A DNA stretch of 64,000 nucleotides from Metridium senile (GCA_949775045.1 OX459097.1:620001-684000); one strand, 5' to 3'. Shown: positions 1 through 10,007, counted from the first letter of the stretch. Made by a program: numbers and translations. Notes: generated from the letters alone by a model not told the origin.

Positions 1-52
1 TTACCATGGATACTGCCATTGAGAGGAGGTTTGACTTTACCACAGTCAACAA
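1..52 (-). CDS. CCP (sushi) exon A, gene 1, partial at window edge
   Basis: This is the 5' part of module A, starting after the acceptor 'ctatcag' at 55..53. It reads VDCGKVKPPLNGSIHG and matches the complete copies at 17604-17774 and 36921-37091. The rest lies to the left of the window. Confidence 0.85.
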   Translation of the reverse strand, partial: MLTVVKSNLLSMAVSMV

Positions 53-493
53 CTGATAGACAAATTTGATAGTTATTGAGCATATAATAGAGTTAATCCA
101 ATTAAACAAATGTTAGTATTTCGATTTAGTATTTAGTCAGCATCACTCAAGCACAAATGTAAAATACAAAAGGAAACAATACTTTGTTACATGTACAACT
201 TTATTTATTTTTTGATAATTTTATTTAATGGATATAGTGTTTGCGCTTTGGTACATATCTCTAATATATTCTATAGTTTTCTTGTGTCTATATGACTCAG
301 CCAGTAATATGAGTATCACGCTTTGAGTGATTTTGATTTGGTTTTGATTTAGTGCAAGTGCATTTAGTGCATTTAGTGATTTAGTTTTTTACTGTACTTA
401 ACCTATGAAGTAACATCTACATCCTGCATCCACATAATCAAAGTATAGTAGTCACACGGACACACACAAAAACAATGGGTTTTTAAGTCTTAC
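53..493 (-). other. Intron G-A of gene 1 (uninserted form)
   Basis: About 440 bp of plain AT-rich intron. It is the empty-site reference for two insertions in gene 2: gene 1 joins 'atatgactca' to 'gccagtaata' (about 300) and 'gatttagttttt' to 'actgtactt' (about 390) with nothing between. Confidence 0.75.
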
Positions 494-667
494 TTTTACA
501 GATTGGTTGGACTCCACTCCAAGTGTTGTTAGGTAAGCACCGTCTTTGTTCAGAACCAAACCTGATGTAACCAAGGTTACACGAGAAAAACACTTCACTG
601 TTTACGCCGTACGAGATACCGACCTTGTTGCCATTCTCTGGTACGCCTGGGTCACCACATCCTCCAA
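494..667 (-). CDS. CCP (sushi) exon G, gene 1
   Basis: The exon is 174 nt, phase 1-1, with acceptor 'gttttag' and donor 'gtaagac'. It begins VGGCGDPGVPENGNKVGI and ends SGVQPIC: Cys1 in GCGDP, Cys2 in FFSCNLGY, Cys3 in RRCLPNN, Cys4 in QPIC, with Trp in NTWSGV before Cys4. Full-length CCP. Confidence 0.9.
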
Positions 668-916
668 CTAAAACAAGAAAGAATATTAAAGTTGTCCTTC
701 AGTAGCATTTTTGAAAAGTATTATGAGAGTAGGTTTGAGGCCATGTACTACTGTATTTATTCAGATCTTGAGCTTTCGTTGGAAGAGAAAGTATTAACTA
801 TCATTACTTCCTTGTCGTCCATGTCATCTTTTCATGTGCATGTTTCCTTCTGTTTTTAACTGCCTCGTTCCTTTCCCCCATTGAGTTTTTAATTATCCCT
901 CTCATTTGTAGAGTTC

Positions 917-1037
917 TTTTCCTTCCTTCCTTCCTTCCTTCCTTCCTTCCTTCCTTCCTTCCTTCCTTCCTTCCTTCCTTCCTTCCTTCCTTCCTTCCTT
1001 CCTTCCTTCCTTCCTTCCTTCCTTCCTTCCTTCCTTC
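917..1037. repeat. (CCTT)n microsatellite in F-G intron, gene 1
   Basis: About 30 uninterrupted CCTT units, (AAGG)n on the transcribed strand, starting some 50 nt past the F donor. Gene 2 has the same tract at 22977-23068; gene 3 lacks it. Confidence 0.95.
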
Positions 1038-1084
1038 ATTCCTATAGCAATATACGTTATGTACCACCATAGAAACAAGCTTAC

Positions 1085-1261
1085 CTTCACACTTAAAAGG
1101 AATGATGTTCCAATTTCCCATGAAGCAAAGCGTTGATGGAATACCCTCTTGATTGTAGCCTTTCTTACATTTAAACTTGACACGATCTCCTGATGCGTAC
1201 TTCACTTTCTTGTTTTCTATGTAAGCATTGGAAGGGATCCGTGGTTGACCACAGTCAGGAA
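1085..1261 (-). CDS. CCP (sushi) exon F, gene 1
   Basis: The exon is 177 nt, phase 1-1, with acceptor 'atttttag' and donor 'gtaagc'. It reads PDCGQPRIPSNAYIENKK, then FKCKKGYNQEG, STLCFMGNW and PFKCEG: four CCP cysteines and the Trp after Cys3. The downstream intron carries the (CCTT)n run; on the transcribed strand it is (GGAA)n. Confidence 0.9.
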
Positions 1262-1299
1262 CTAAAAATAGACCATATTATCCTTCATTCAAAATATTT

Positions 1300-2015
1300 T
1301 GTCTATGATGATGTTGATAATAATGATTAGAATGGTGGTGGTGGTGATTATAATGTTCATCATAATGATGATGGTAGTGGTGGTGTTAATAATGATGAAG
1401 ATATTGATGATGCTGATGACATGAATGATGATAATAATGGTGATGATAATGATGTTGGTAGTGGTGGTAAGAATAATGATATCAATTGTGATATGGATGA
1501 TGCTCATGACATGAATGATGACAATGTTGATGATTATAGTGGTGATGGTGATGATAATGATGGTGGTAGTGGTGGTGGTAATCAATGATGATATCAATGG
1601 TGATATGGATGATGCTGATGACATGAATGATGATAATGTTGATGATTATAGTGGTGATGGTGATGATAATGATGGTGGTAGTGGTGGTGGTAATCAATGA
1701 TGATATCAATGGTGATATGGATGATGCTGATGACATGAATGATGATAATGTTGATGATACGGATATTGACAATACATGCATTATACGATGATAATGATTA
1801 GCATGATGGCGGTGATGGTGGTGGTGGTGGTGTTAATAATGATGAAGATATTGATGATGCTGATGTTATGAATGATGATATTGTTGATGATAGGGGTATT
1901 GATAATTGACATTCACATACATAATGATGGTCATGATGATAATGATGATGATGATGATGATGATGATGATAATGATAGTGAGCATGATGATGATGATGAT
2001 GATATAATGGTTATG
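1300..2015. repeat. GAT/GGT-rich imperfect repeats in D-F intron, gene 1
   Basis: Long run of (GAT)n and GGTGGT-type imperfect repeats, with 100-150 bp blocks repeated (the 'aatcaatgatgatatcaatggtgatatgg' block occurs twice). Apparent frames here on both strands are low complexity. Confidence 0.9.
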
Positions 2016-2030
2016 ATAATTAGTACGTAC

Positions 2031-2342
2031 GGCAGTTAGGAGCTGGTTTATCCCATCGTTTCTTAGCAGTACATCTCTTTACTTTGTCATCATCTAAAGT
2101 AAATCCATCCTTACACCAGTAACGTACCGTAGCGTTATAACCCGTCGAGTTAAATTCCATAAAACCATTCTTGATACTGGATGGTTCTCCACATGATAGT
2201 CCAGTCTCTACACAACTGTATCCACACTGACCATCACAAAGACATTTCTCGGTTTTACGACAACCACTGCCGTCAAATGGCGAACATTTTCTACTACACT
2301 TGGTACGAGAAGCACGGATAGTTCTTGGGCATGAGTGAGTAG
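2031..2342 (-). CDS. Composite WAP-like + CCP exon D, gene 1
   Basis: The exon is 312 nt, phase 1-1, acceptor 'tttacccag', donor 'gtacgt' directly after NC. The first ~45 residues are cysteine-rich (SCPRTIR.. KCSRKC.. GC.. KCLCDGQCGYSC), with the eight-cysteine layout of a WAP four-disulfide core except that the central CC is C-x-C. A CCP follows (LSCGEPSSIKNG, YWCKDGF, KRCTAKKRW, APNC). Two N-glycosylation sequons lie in FNSTGYNAT. Reading past the donor gives a stop four codons on. Confidence 0.88.
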
Positions 2343-2798
2343 CTGGGTAAATCAAAGTGTTGATAGATAGACGTAAGAGTTAGTTATTGAAAACAGAGGC
2401 CTTCATCATTTATAGTTCCCAATTCACATGGTTTTCAAATAAATATATCAATAGATGGAACTGAAATATTACTATAGTTGCAAAGAATAGTATTTTATCT
2501 CCTGAGAGTGTATATATTCACAGGGCTACATATTAATTAATGAGTTGTTCAATTCAACGACCCGTCTCTATCATATATTAATCATATCCATTTTGTAACT
2601 CACTAGCAAATCCTATAATCTGATTGGCTAAAACGTACGCAATTAAATCATTTAGAGCATGACTTGAGGGTGTTTAGTGATTACATGTCCCCTTAATAAG
2701 CCGAGGGAGGTTTTGTTGAAGTCCCGACATCGTCCAAACCTTTAACATCCGTCAGACAAACAAACATAATAATAGTTATGAAAATTGTTATCAAATAC

Positions 2799-2978
2799 CT
2801 TTGCATTGAAATGGAAATACCGTCCATCCTCCTGCTATACATATTCTCATTCCACTGCCAACTAGTTTAAATCCCGTTTTACAGCCGAGTGTGATCCGTT
2901 CTCCAGTCGCATAAGCTGTCTTGATCATGGACTTGACATACGCACCAAATGGAAGATCAGGTACTTTACAGGCAGGCA
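2799..2978 (-). CDS. CCP (sushi) exon C, gene 1
   Basis: The exon is 180 nt, phase 1-1, acceptor 'tctcatag', donor 'gtattt'. It reads [39 protein letters not shown] and FQCKG, a complete CCP. Its upstream intron (towards exon B) contains the long AACC array. Confidence 0.9.
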
Positions 2979-3475
2979 CTATGAGAATAAAATACACACA
3001 CATATGAACACTTGAATCATCTACCAACCAACCAAACAACCAAACAACAAACCAACCAACCAGCCAACCAAACAAATAACTGCATATCAACCATCAAACC
3101 AACCCACCAACCCACCAACCCACCAACAGCATATCAACCATCAAACAAACCTACCGACCAACCAACCAACCAATCTATAATAAAACAACACACGCTATCA
3201 ACCAGCCAACCAACCTACAAAATGATGTAAACAATAAGACAAACTATTCGACCATCAAACCAGCCATTTTAACAAGCCTATTCTCTAACCACTCAACAAA
3301 TCCACCAAACCAAACAACAAACCTACCCACCCACCAACCCACCCACCCATGAGGCCAGCAACCAACCAACCAACCCACTCACCTACCATTGAACCCAGCA
3401 ACCAACCAACCATCCAACAACCAACCAATCAACCTACCCAACTAGCAAACAATCAACCACCAAAACACCAAAACA

Positions 3476-4013
3476 CCAACCAACCAACCAACCAACCAAC
3501 CAACCAACCAACCAACCAACCAACCAACCAACCAACCAACCAACCAACCAACCAACCAACCAACCAACCAACCAACCAACCAACCAACCAACCAACCAAC
3601 CAACCAACCAACCAACCAACCAACCAACCAACCAACCAACCAACCAACCAACCAACCAACCAACCAACCAACCAACCAACCAACCAACCAACCAACCAAC
3701 CAACCAACCAACCAACCAACCAACCAACCAACCAACCAACCAACCAACCAACCAACCAACCAACCAACCAACCAACCAACCAACCAACCAACCAACCAAC
3801 CAACCAACCAACCAACCAACCAACCAACCAACCAACCAACCAACCAACCAACCAACCAACCAACCAACCAACCAACCAACCAACCAACCAACCAACCAAC
3901 CAACCAACCAACCAACCAACCAACCAACCAACCAACCAACCAACCAACCAACCAACCAACCAACCAACCAACCAACCAACCAACCAACCAACCAACCAAC
4001 CAACCAACCAACC
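3476..4013. repeat. Perfect (AACC)n array, B-C intron, gene 1
   Basis: About 134 copies of the tetramer, some 540 bp without interruption, 43 nt from exon B. The transcript strand is (GGTT)n. AC-rich degenerate CCAAC sequence extends the array leftwards to about 3010. Confidence 0.97.
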
Positions 4014-4055
4014 ATTGAACCAATCAACCCCCAACCAACCAATATAACTACTTAC

Positions 4056-4226
4056 TGCAAGTTGGTCCAACACCATCCCATCGTCCTTTAGCAGTACATC
4101 GTTTCTTTGGTGAACCATTCAATGTGAAGCCGTCATTACATGTGTATGTTGTTACATCGTTAAACTTGTTTCCAGCTGATGTAAATTTGGCGTTACGGAC
4201 TTTGGGAGGCGATCTGCACGTAAGAC
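4056..4226 (-). CDS. CCP (sushi) exon B, gene 1
   Basis: The exon is 171 nt, phase 1-1, acceptor 'gatacag', donor 'gtaagt'. It reads [38 protein letters not shown] and GPTC. It directly follows exon E, so E+B together equal the WAP-CCP layout that exon D encodes in one piece. Confidence 0.9.
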
Positions 4227-4277
4227 CTGTATCAATGACAAGGAGGCGATAGTTACACCATAACCTTATTCGTTGTC

Positions 4278-4475
4278 ATCATCATCATTATGATAACTAT
4301 CATCATCAACATTAATGTCATCATGCATTGCTATCAGTATAATGAATTATCGTCGTCAAAGTTAACATCATCCGATCATCATCAATCATCATATCCATCA
4401 TCATCAATCATCATAACCATCATCATCAATCATTATAATCTTCATCATCAATCATCATATCCATCATCATCATGG
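4278..4475. repeat. TCATCA-rich repeats, E-B intron, gene 1
   Basis: Imperfect ATC trinucleotide and 22-bp units. The same intron in gene 3 is expanded to a 1.2-kb 22-bp array (46797-48000). Confidence 0.85.
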
Positions 4476-4493
4476 ACGTCAAGTAGTCTTCAC

Positions 4494-4619
4494 CTTTTTT
4501 CACACAGCTTAGACCACAGTTACCGTCACATTCACAGTACGAATCAGCAGGACAGCCAGAACCTTGTGGGCAAGCTTTGGTACAAGACGTTCTTGACCCA
4601 CGACTCTTGCATACCTGAC
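4494..4619 (-). CDS. WAP-like cysteine-rich exon E, gene 1
   Basis: The exon is 126 nt, phase 1-1, acceptor 'tctttag', donor 'gtgaag'. It encodes 41 whole codons with eight cysteines: QVCKSRGSRTSCTKAC, GSGCPADSYC, ECDGNCGLSC. The spacing fits a WAP-type four-disulfide core with C-x-C in place of the usual CC. As the first module after the signal peptide it forms the mature N-terminus. Confidence 0.85.
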
Positions 4620-4647
4620 CTAAAGATAATGACCATTAGTTTATTAT

Positions 4648-5026
4648 AGAGCAAATGCAGTTAAACCATGAAATGCAATCTAAGAAAGTACTAACAATGT
4701 GACTATTTTGTCACTATCGCTCAACCAGAACATCTTGAGACAAAAGAGTAATACACAAGAAACCTCATTATCCTTTGTTTTATTATTTATTCTGGGTGAA
4801 TAGTAGAGTTCAAACACTAAAAGTGTACAATACGTTGTACTATTTACCACTAAATAGTGTTGATTAAACAATACAGAACAAAATAATTTGCATAATTTAG
4901 CAGTATTTAGTGGTATTTATGTTGCACACTTTTAGTTTTTGTACTCTAGCAACAATTAGTCACTAAATAGTGACTATTTGTTAGAATTTACTTGGTATTA
5001 TTTCATGGTTTAACTGCATTTGCTCT
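4648..5026. mobile_element. MITE-like inverted repeat in intron 1, gene 1
   Basis: Ends are inverted copies: 'agcaaatgcagttaaacc' at the left and 'ggtttaactgcatttgct' at the right, with further internal inverted segments including TAGTGACTATT. Paralogous copies occur at about 26835-27215 and 48175-48555, so the insertion predates the gene duplications. It has no coding capacity. Confidence 0.8.
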
Positions 5027-5699
5027 ACTTGGTATTTATTTTTTATTTATAATGATATTTTAACAAGATGCTCTTTCACTTTAGTGATTTTCAAGAAGAT
5101 CCTGTAAACTAATTTTTATGCATCATATGATGAAGTTAAAAAGTAGAAGGCAAATTATCGATACGAAATGAGAAAAAAATACAATTTTGCAAAAATGTAA
5201 AAATTAAATAGCATACTTAAATAGCTCATTCAGAAAAAATACTTAAATTGGGAAATTTTTGAAGATTGTTGAAGTATTTCAGTCTCTAAGTCTAACTCTT
5301 TTACTCCGACGAAGGGCTAACGCTCGAAACGTCCGGGATTTTTTACGGTGTTACAAATTTCATTATATTTCCAATCGTTAATGTCAAACATTTAGTTCTC
5401 TCTCGATCTGTTTCATGTCAGAATGGGGACCTCTTGTCATCGCCTAATTGATATCGATTTTATATCAATTCGGTTTCCGCTATCGATTTTATCGGATCTT
5501 TCTCCGTGTACCAGTCTTCGTAATTCAATAGAAACAACAAAAGACCACAAGTTTAAACAATGAATGAAGCTATCAAAGAATATATTACACAGAGAAGAAC
5601 TCATTTTATCGGTAAAATTTACCCATAGTTATTCATTTTGAAATATCAGAGATTTTAATAGTAGTTACAAAAGTATAACATAGAAGCTGTTAGTGACGA

Positions 5700-5910
5700 T
5701 ATTTTATTTTTTTTGTAAGAAAAATGAGTCCGAGGAAGGAAAACATCGTTTAGATCCATGCAAATTTTGGATAAAAAAAAACGAGAATTTTTCAACAATA
5801 TTTTGACATATAAAAGTCGAAATATTGTTGAAAAATTATTGTTTTTTCATCCAAAACTTGAAACGAAACGATGTTTTCCTTCAGCTCGGACTCATCATTC
5901 TTATGATTTA
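5700..5910. repeat. Fold-back (hairpin) element, gene 1 intron 1
   Basis: 'gagtccgaggaaggaaaac' near 5726 is inverted as 'gttttccttcagctcggactc' near 5872, with inner arms 'caacaatatt' and 'aatattgttg'. Homologous hairpins are at about 27935-28095 and 49870-50035. A plus-strand frame through it is a by-product. Confidence 0.7.
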
Positions 5911-5975
5911 TATCCCTCATGCAGTAAAATATTCTGTACAGGATGTAATCTTAGCATGAAATGTGCACGTTGTGT

Positions 5976-6144
5976 TCTCTTGAACTCTCATCAGCAGAAA
6001 TGGATAATGATACAGACCATGATGTCAAAATCCATCGAGTTGTATTTCCCAAGAAACACAGATGGAGTTATTATTTATACCAATTGGAATAACCCAGTTG
6101 ACAGTATAATCAATAATATAGGTGATCGTCCAGTACTGTCATAA
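5976..6144 (+). other. Duplicated plus-strand frame inside intron 1, doubtful coding
   Basis: All three paralogous introns carry a plus-strand frame reading MDNDTDSEHDVKIHRVVFPK or a close variant (gene 2 28214-28357, gene 3 50141-50250; gene 1 lacks one Ser-Glu pair). C-termini diverge by frameshift, and the gene 1/gene 2 differences I checked upstream (L/F, S/P) change amino acids. It could be the relic of an old exon or chance. Confidence 0.2.
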
Positions 6145-6394
6145 AATAAACAATGAACAATAAACTATTCTAATAGAAGTGTTATCATACCAACAATAAA
6201 TATCTTTATCTATAAACCAATGTCGATGTATTTCAAGGTATAGTTTCACTAACGTTAAAAGTCTTCCAGTACAGCGAATAGTAGTTCTTGTTCAAGATGA
6301 AAATCGTCTTGACATAACAAAATGTTTACAGTATCTTTATTGAGTGATACCTAAAACCATACAATGTTATCGTCAAATTATACATCAAACTTAC

Positions 6395-6464
6395 CGTTTA
6401 CTGTAAGGAATAAGTGAACAGTAATAGAGACATACAATATATGCTTCAACATGATGTAAACCAT
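6395..6464 (-). CDS. Signal-peptide exon and start codon, gene 1
   Basis: ATG on the minus strand at 6464..6462 opens MVYIMLKHILYVSITVHLFL followed by TVN and a split Gly codon, then donor 'gtaagt'. It has a hydrophobic core with a short basic stretch, as in a secretory signal peptide. Phase 1 matches exon E. The same exon occurs at 28613-28682 and 50742-50811. An out-of-frame ATG lies 5 nt upstream. Confidence 0.82.
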
Positions 6465-6620
6465 GTCATTGGCAGCACAACTTGTCGATACAGAACCAAG
6501 AATATCTCTCTAAACGTCGTTCCTTCCTGAGTAGTTTGCCCTATAATATTCAACCCTTCTCGTATTTCATATGCGTGCAAGCAGTGGTATCTCTTGTGGC
6601 TGTCATCACCTATCTACGCC
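6465..6620 (-). promoter_or_regulatory. Conserved 5' flank / putative 5'UTR and promoter of gene 1
   Basis: This block immediately upstream of the start codon is nearly identical in gene 2 (28683-28840) and recognisable in gene 3 (50812-50950). A TATA-like 'aatattatag' (minus strand, about 6540-6555) is present in genes 1 and 2 and deleted in gene 3. No start site can be fixed from sequence alone. Confidence 0.35.
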
Positions 6621-7084
6621 ACGACTTTTAATTACGCGAGGGGAAGAGGATCGAAATATTAACGTCTGTTTTGTCAGACTACAGTTTTTAATGTCAGGCT
6701 GAATCCTCGTGCATTAAACACAGGTAGAACTTGCAATCCGTTATCATCTTTGTAAAAAAAAGTTATAATCAAAATACATGGTATAATTAAAGTGAATATT
6801 ATATAGGCACCGCGGAAAGAACCCTGCTTACTTGTGTTTTGAGCATAAGTCATTCGCCGAAGCTGCGAGCGATGAAATGATTAAACAATGCAAATTTAGA
6901 TGGTGCACCAACGTACAGCATATTTCCATTGTTTTTGTTTCTATTGTTTTCTTTGTCGTATTTATTTTTGTCCCAGTACAATAACATTCCATCGCGAGTT
7001 TCATGATTTTAGTGTACATCGGTGAACATACAAGGATTGTAAAAACGTGTTGGTCGGTTGTAGTTTTATTATTCTGTGAGGAAT

Positions 7085-7347
7085 CCTGTACATACTCCCG
7101 GCGTAGTCAATCGAACGTTCGGCAATCGAACTCAATCGAACATCAATCGTTCAATTGATTGTCGATTGGTTCGGCAATCGGACACAATCGAATTCACAGT
7201 AAAATTTTAGCAATCGAACACAATCGAACGTTCGTAAATCGAACAATAAGGCAATCGAACGTTCGGAAATCGAGCAATAAGGCAATCGAACATCATCGAA
7301 CGTTCGGAAATCGAACAATAAGGCAATCGAACATAATCGAACGGTGA
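7085..7347. repeat. Clustered CAATCGAACGTTCGG motif repeats, upstream of gene 1
   Basis: About ten short copies of 'aatcgaac' and 'cgaacgttcgg' in irregular spacing, including palindromic AACGTTCG. The copy upstream of gene 2 is at 29340-29585, and a split, inverted cluster flanks the element at 30877-31584. Confidence 0.8.
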
Positions 7348-7576
7348 TTTTTCTGACGTAAAATGTTAGAAAGCTTGACAGGTACTTAAAATAAGGAAAT
7401 TGAAGGAAGGAAACCCGAAAGATATGACGGTAGTTTGCTAAGAGAGGTGCTTATCATCGAAATGGGGGTAACATTTAAGGAAAAAAACTCTAATTGAGCT
7501 AACAGCTCGATAACGATAAAAGCAATCCCATTTCACAATCAACAATTTTTAACTTTTCAGGTTGGGTCAAAAAAGG

Positions 7577-7913
7577 CAGCCTATGTTACAGGCGGAATTT
7601 TTCTCTCGAAAAACCGTCTGTGAATCAGCGCAACGAACCGTGTTCTGGCCCCCAGCGATCTACACGATTATATATACTAGATGCTGATTGGCTTTCAATG
7701 ATGGTCTTTCTTACACGAACTCTTATTGGATAATTCAATACTTCTGGTTATGTTGAATTGTCCATTGAGAGTTCGTGTAAGAAAGAGCATCATCGAAAGC
7801 CAATCAGCATATAGTATATATAATCGTGTAATTCGCTTGGGGCCAGAACACGGTTCGTTGCTCTGATTCACAGACGGACTTTCGAGAGAAAAATTCCGCC
7901 TGTAACACAGGCT
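7577..7913. mobile_element. Palindromic MITE, filled site upstream of gene 1
   Basis: About 336 bp with inverted ends 'agcctatgttacaggcggaa' and 'ttccgcctgtaacacaggct'; most of the element folds back on itself. It is flanked by direct repeats 'aaaaaagg' (7569-7576 and 7914-7921). Gene 2's flank (about 29790) has a single 'aaaaaagg', the empty site. Confidence 0.88.
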
Positions 7914-7975
7914 AAAAAAGGGGAACGCCACTGACTTTTCATCAGAGATATTTCTTTAGCTTTTGTCATGCAGAT

Positions 7976-8357
7976 TTGAGCCTTAAACGTAAAATGGTGC
8001 TACTAGCATTACTTCTCTTTTTATTGTTTTTGATGAACGGTCACCACACTGATAGTCTTGCTGTCATCCGTAATACACCTGAGTATACAAGAACTATTAC
8101 TGATGCCATATTTATTTTTTATAGAATCTTTTTATATAGTTATGGTTTTGTTAGCAGCGTTTGTAGCTAAATTACTTTATATTCTAACTGCTGTGGCATG
8201 TGTTAGCCAAATGGCTGTAGAGTGGACATTCTGGACACAGCAAGCCTACCTTGTATCAGTTGTCACTGTAACAAATGTAAATTCTGACAACCGCTCAAAT
8301 TACGGCAATTTTCATTTTATATATGCGAACTCTGACCTTCAACAAGAAGATCTCTGA
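7976..8357 (+). other. Duplicated plus-strand hydrophobic frame, possible gene fragment
   Basis: 'MSLKRKMVLLALLLFLLFLM' followed by NGHHTDSLAVI resembles a signal peptide or membrane anchor. The copy upstream of gene 2 (29858-30130) shares this start but differs by a frame-changing indel and is interrupted by a MITE at 30100. Coding status is unproven. Confidence 0.25.
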
Positions 8358-8667
8358 AAACTTTATATGACATATTTTGGCGATTTGAAAGTTGTAAAGT
8401 GAATATAATCTTTGTATAGGTTTCGAATTAGTTGGATAAACCGGGCAAAAATCACTGGTTGTTTTGATATCCGCGTTCGCATAATTTGAAAATCGCTGTA
8501 ATGTCGTTACTGTTCATTTTTGATTTTAAATATTGCCAAAATATAAATGAGCTTTATTCGTTGAGGCTAATAAAATGATGAAAACATTGTTGACTGTTGA
8601 CTTACGCTCTTTGGTGCCTGATTTATTACTGATTTATTACTGATTTATGTTATCTGATTATACTCCC

Positions 8668-8985
8668 TTTCCGAGAAACTTTGTCACCCGTGAAGTGAAA
8701 AGCCTACAAGCTAGTAGCGCAGGGGACTATGGGTAACCGGATATGTTTACTTTATTAGAACGCAGGGATTTCATTGAGAAATAGCGGTTTTGACTTATTA
8801 GATAGAGATATATATATATATATACTAACTATAATAAATATAATTTATAAAATTCGATAAATATTATTAGACAACAAGAAAGGCGTACCGAATGCACATT
8901 TAGTTTTTGAACTGATCCATGATCCTTTGCGCCACTAGCTTGTGTGCTTTTCACGGGTGACAAACTTTCTCGGAAATGGTGTATA
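8668..8985. repeat. Fold-back element upstream of gene 1
   Basis: 'tttccgagaaactttgtcac' near 8669 is inverted near 8955-8980 ('gacaaactttctcggaaa'), with inner arms 'aagcctacaagctagt' and 'actagcttgtgtgctt'. The paralogous copy is at about 31925-32310. Confidence 0.75.
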
Positions 8986-9481
8986 AAGAACGCTGATAAA
9001 AATCGTGATTCCACTTGACTTGAAGTCGGTTCAGTTATGACGTCAAGGGTGTGTTTAGAGGACCGGTAACTCGAAAAGGCGCTGCTTATAAACACGATTT
9101 ATGTTCACATTCCTAACATTCCTAGATGAGATACAAATAAACACGATATGTTTTTAACATGGAGGGCTGGAAGGGGCAAAGAGGAGATAAAGGGGGTGAG
9201 TTAAAGAGAGTGAAACTAGGGGTTGGTGTGAGAGAGAAAAGAAAAACGGGAAAAGAAAATCAAGATCATATTGGATAATATTTTATTTTTATTTGCAGCA
9301 ACTTACTATAACTATCTTACATAATATTATAATAACAATAAAAAAAAACAATATTTGAGTCTCAGAAATCTTCTAGCATAACACAAGTATTAAAACTAAC
9401 CGGTGAGGCATCTTAGACGATCAGCCCTTTTTAAAAAGGTTTATGTAGATCCTAGGTGGAGAGCTAAAGACTTAAGTAAGA

Positions 9482-9601
9482 CGATAGGTAATATAATTGA
9501 ATTTGTAACACCGTAAAAAAGTTGACTTAACTATACATTTTTTTAGTAAAGTTAAGTCAACATTTTTTACGGTGTTACAAATTTCATTATATTACCTATC
9601 G
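9482..9601. mobile_element. 120-bp hairpin MITE (ACGGTGTTACAAATT family)
   Basis: Arms 'cgataggtaatataattga', then AATTTGTAACACCGTAAAA, are inverted at 9565-9601. Single ends of the same family occur near 5338, 27540, 48870 and 32617-32870. Confidence 0.85.
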
Positions 9602-9813
9602 TTTATATCAAACACAGACGCAGCCTATACTAGTTTACTCGCTAGTTTCAACTTAGGTAAGCCGGAAATCAATAAGAAATAATAATTTATTAGTTATTAC
9701 AGATATCACCAGGCTACGGTGGTTAAAGACAAAGTATTGACATCACGCTAATCCAGCTACAGTTATTTAGCACGGCTTTGTAACTCAGAGAAACCGAGTT
9801 AAAGGAAGACCTA

Positions 9814-10007
9814 TTAATTTTCTATGACTTTACATTTAAACGGACATATCGACCACCATCCTTCTATACATATTATCACACCACTGCCAACTTGTTTAAA
9901 CCCCGTTTTACAGCCGAGTGTCATCCGCTCTCCAGTCACATAAGCCTTCTTAATCATGGACTTGATATACGCACCAAACGGAAGATCAGGCACTTTACAG
10001 GCAGCCA
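9814..10007 (-). CDS. Terminal CCP exon C with stop codon, gene 2
   Basis: This is a C-type CCP ([43 protein letters not shown]) whose donor is lost: the frame runs on as VIEN then TAA at 9816..9814. The exon at 33806 ends the same way (GIEN, TAA), so this is a distinct terminal form of module C. A candidate poly(A) signal AATAAA on the minus strand lies near 9686-9691. Confidence 0.75.

Larger units (their letters stand above)
1..6464 (-). other. Gene model 1: secreted WAP-CCP (sushi) protein, left end outside window
   Basis: Eight minus-strand exons are placed in order 6464..6395 (signal peptide), 4619..4494 (E, WAP-like), 4226..4056 (B, CCP), 2978..2799 (C, CCP), 2342..2031 (D, WAP-like plus CCP), 1261..1085 (F, CCP), 667..494 (G, CCP) and 52..1 (A, CCP, cut by the window edge). 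All junctions have AG/GT ends and phase 1, so the joined frame stays open. CCP modules carry the family pattern of four cysteines, a Gly-Tyr/Phe after Cys2 and a Trp before Cys4. The product should be secreted. CCP chains are known from complement regulators, selectins and invertebrate pattern-recognition proteins; which role applies here is unknown. The model rests on splice-site logic and paralog comparison, without transcript data. Confidence 0.8.

Noticed and set aside
2020..2030. Stop codon right after ..NCRTY, as if exon D ended the protein
   Set aside because: All D exons have 'gtacgt' directly after the last cysteine codon plus one base, which is in phase with exon F; the stop is just inside the intron. 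Intron retention could still yield a short form.
3349..4118. Long open frames reading (PTNQ)n on the plus strand and (VGWL)n on the minus strand, also at 10118-10566, 24967-25418, 25783-26370 and 46188-46600
   Set aside because: Tetranucleotide AACC arrays have no stop in any frame; these lie in introns and are by-products.
5758..6144. 128-aa plus-strand frame in intron 1 of gene 1
   Set aside because: Its first half runs through a hairpin and the frame is broken or shifted in genes 2 and 3; only a short tail is kept as doubtful.
8829..9095. 88-aa minus-strand frame conserved at 32163-32429
   Set aside because: The frame lies in a fold-back element, and all four amino-acid differences between copies are replacements with no silent changes seen, which does not look like protein constraint.
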